Source: Streptomyces sp. SJL17-4 (GTDB lineage: Bacteria > Actinomycetota > Actinomycetes > Streptomycetales > Streptomycetaceae). Taken from it: 64,000 bases of DNA. The position numbers and the translations under genes were made by a program. Below the pieces are notes generated by a model. It did not search any database, had not been told where the DNA came from, and saw only the letters and a list, made by a program, of their open reading frames with translations. Below, in pieces: positions 62,886 through 64,000 of this stretch. Positions within the stretch are counted from its first letter, which is position 1. Each line of letters starts with the position of its first letter. The DNA lies in assembly GCF_036826855.1 (NCBI RefSeq), contig NZ_CP104578.1:4251501-4315500 (forward strand). The letters run 5' to 3'.

Positions 62886-63151
62886 AACCGGGGGAGCGCG
62901 CATCCGGGTGGTGCGCGCCGGTGGCGGGCGCCGTGGCGCGCATCCCCCGTAGAGGTGAGTTGAGACCTCTTCGAGACCTCGCCCCCACTCCAGGCCTACG
63001 CCGTTCGGCAACCACTGGTCCCATGGCGAATGCCCTAACTACCTTGGATTCCTTACCTATTGACGCCTTTCGGCCATGCAGAAACGTGCCTGTCAACGCC
63101 TGCATATGCGACCGGCCCAACCGCCCCTCATCGCCCTACTATCGGCTCGCC

Positions 63152-64000
63152 ATGACAGCAGCAGGGAAGCACCAGGTGAGCCGGGCACAGACCCGGGGAA
63201 GCCGGCAGGGCCGGGCAGGCATCCGGGACGTGGCCGCCGCCGCCGGGGTCTCCATCACGACTGTCTCCGACGCGCTCAACGGCAAGGGCCGACTCCCCGA
63301 CGCCACCCGCCGTCACGTGCGCGAGGTCGCCGACCGGCTGGGCTACCGCCCGTCCGCGGCGGCCCGCACGCTCCGCACGGGGAAGTCGGGACTCATCGGC
63401 CTGACCGTGACCACATACGGGGATGAACCTTTCACCTTCACCGAATTCGCGTACTTCGCGGAGATGGCCAGAGCAGCCACATCGGCGGCGCTCGCGCGGG
63501 GCTACGCCCTGGTCATCCTCCCCGCCACCTCCCGCCATGACGTCTGGTCGAACGTCGCCCTCGACGGCACCGTCGTCATCGACCCCTCCGACCACGACCC
63601 GGTCGTCACCGAACTGGTCCGGCAGGGCCTGCCCGTCGTCTCCGACGGGCGCCCCGCCGGCACCCTTCCGGTCACCGCCTGGGTCGACAACGACCACGAA
63701 GCCGCCGTCCTCGATCTGCTCGACCACCTCGCCGACGCCGGCGCCCGCCGCATCGGTCTCCTCACCGGAACCACCACCGACACCTACACCCGTCTGTCCA
63801 CCACCGCGTACCTCAACTGGTGCGAGCGGGTGGGCCAGGACCCCGTCTACGAGGCCTATCCGGCGCACGACCCGTGCGCGGGCGCCGTCGCGGCCGACCG
63901 GCTGCTCGCCCGACCGGACCGGCCCGACGCCGTGTACGGCCTCTTCGACCCCAACGGAACCGACCTCCTCGCGGCCGCGCGCCGCTACGGGCTGCGCGTC
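63152..64000 (+). CDS. LacI-family transcriptional regulator (3' end beyond window)
   Basis: 283 residues are present and the frame runs off the window edge. The HTH reads IRDVAAAAGVSITTVSDALN with hinge LGYRPSAAARTLRTGKS; the periplasmic-binding-protein-like sensor domain follows (GLIGLTVTTYGDEPFTFTEF, VVIDPSDHDPVVTELVRQGL, GARRIGLLTGTTTDTYTRLS). LacI members usually repress sugar or nucleoside catabolic genes. ATG 63152 is the only good start; tactat lies 18 bp upstream as a possible -10, so the mRNA may be nearly leaderless. Its target genes, probably beyond the window, cannot be seen. Confidence 0.93.
   Translation, partial: MTAAGKHQVSRAQTRGSRQGRAGIRDVAAAAGVSITTVSDALNGKGRLPDATRRHVREVADRLGYRPSAAARTLRTGKSGLIGLTVTTYGDEPFTFTEFAYFAEMARAATSAALARGYALVILPATSRHDVWSNVALDGTVVIDPSDHDPVVTELVRQGLPVVSDGRPAGTLPVTAWVDNDHEAAVLDLLDHLADAGARRIGLLTGTTTDTYTRLSTTAYLNWCERVGQDPVYEAYPAHDPCAGAVAADRLLARPDRPDAVYGLFDPNGTDLLAAARRYGLRV

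Overview
This is a high-GC (well over 70% by eye) actinobacterial chromosome segment, almost certainly Streptomyces. It shows dense GC-rich codons, GTG/TTG starts behind GGAGG sites, an SSI-type protease inhibitor, and SpoIIE-type and RsbW-type regulators. A perfect ParB site (parS, 58734-58747) and several DnaA-box clusters suggest it lies in the conserved core arm, within a few hundred kb of oriC. The gene order around cydABDC/hisC and pheA/serS resembles, from memory, S. coelicolor around SCO3943-SCO3977. I see no insertion sequence, prophage, CRISPR array or secondary-metabolite cluster.

Layout. 1-5754: end of a PH-domain gene, tRNA-Arg and tRNA-Ser with terminators, an SSI-type inhibitor, and a 1357-residue PAS/degenerate-kinase/receiver protein. 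5860-8209: acyl-CoA ligase and a SigE-family sigma factor. 8506-9702: DUF1906 glycosidase-like surface protein. 9755-14549: a five-gene, translationally coupled operon with the architecture of the mycobacterial igr steroid side-chain operon (acyl-CoA dehydrogenase, MaoC-DUF35 protein, second dehydrogenase, MaoC protein, Ltp2-type thiolase). 14749-18337: small secreted protein, macro-domain protein, MT0933-type antitoxin-like protein, tRNA-Ser(TGA) and an HtrA-type protease. 18545-27410: phosphodiesterase, two RsbW-like ATPases, SEC-C/DUF5926 protein, secreted protein, prim-pol-like protein, SpoIIE-like phosphatase and aminopeptidase P.

27624-33882: a copper-trafficking operon (membrane protein, YcnI, Sco, PCuAC chaperone, CopC-CopD, Tat-exported DyP peroxidase). 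33964-37490: pheA, then serS coupled to a HAD phosphatase. 37627-41824: rhomboid-like protein, dihydrolipoyl dehydrogenase, and a GntR regulator coupled to an MFS exporter. 41912-45457: two interleaved ABC-2 ATPase/permease pairs. 45721-49396: M24 peptidase coupled to an EphD-like hydrolase-SDR fusion, then a MerR regulator. 49519-53246: KptA-type RNA 2'-phosphotransferase, a small hypothetical protein, F420-type oxidoreductase, zinc-ribbon protein and a HAD phosphatase. 53359-61297: an orphan GAF histidine kinase beside the cytochrome bd operon cydA-cydB-cydDC, with a perfect Rex operator upstream of cydA. 61538-64000: hisC/pat aminotransferase and a truncated LacI-family regulator.

The window is also rich in short tandem repeats with 10-, 16-, 17-, 19-, 21-, 38- and 65-bp periods, mostly at gene 3' ends or between genes. 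Several signalling proteins keep their fold but lack key catalytic residues.
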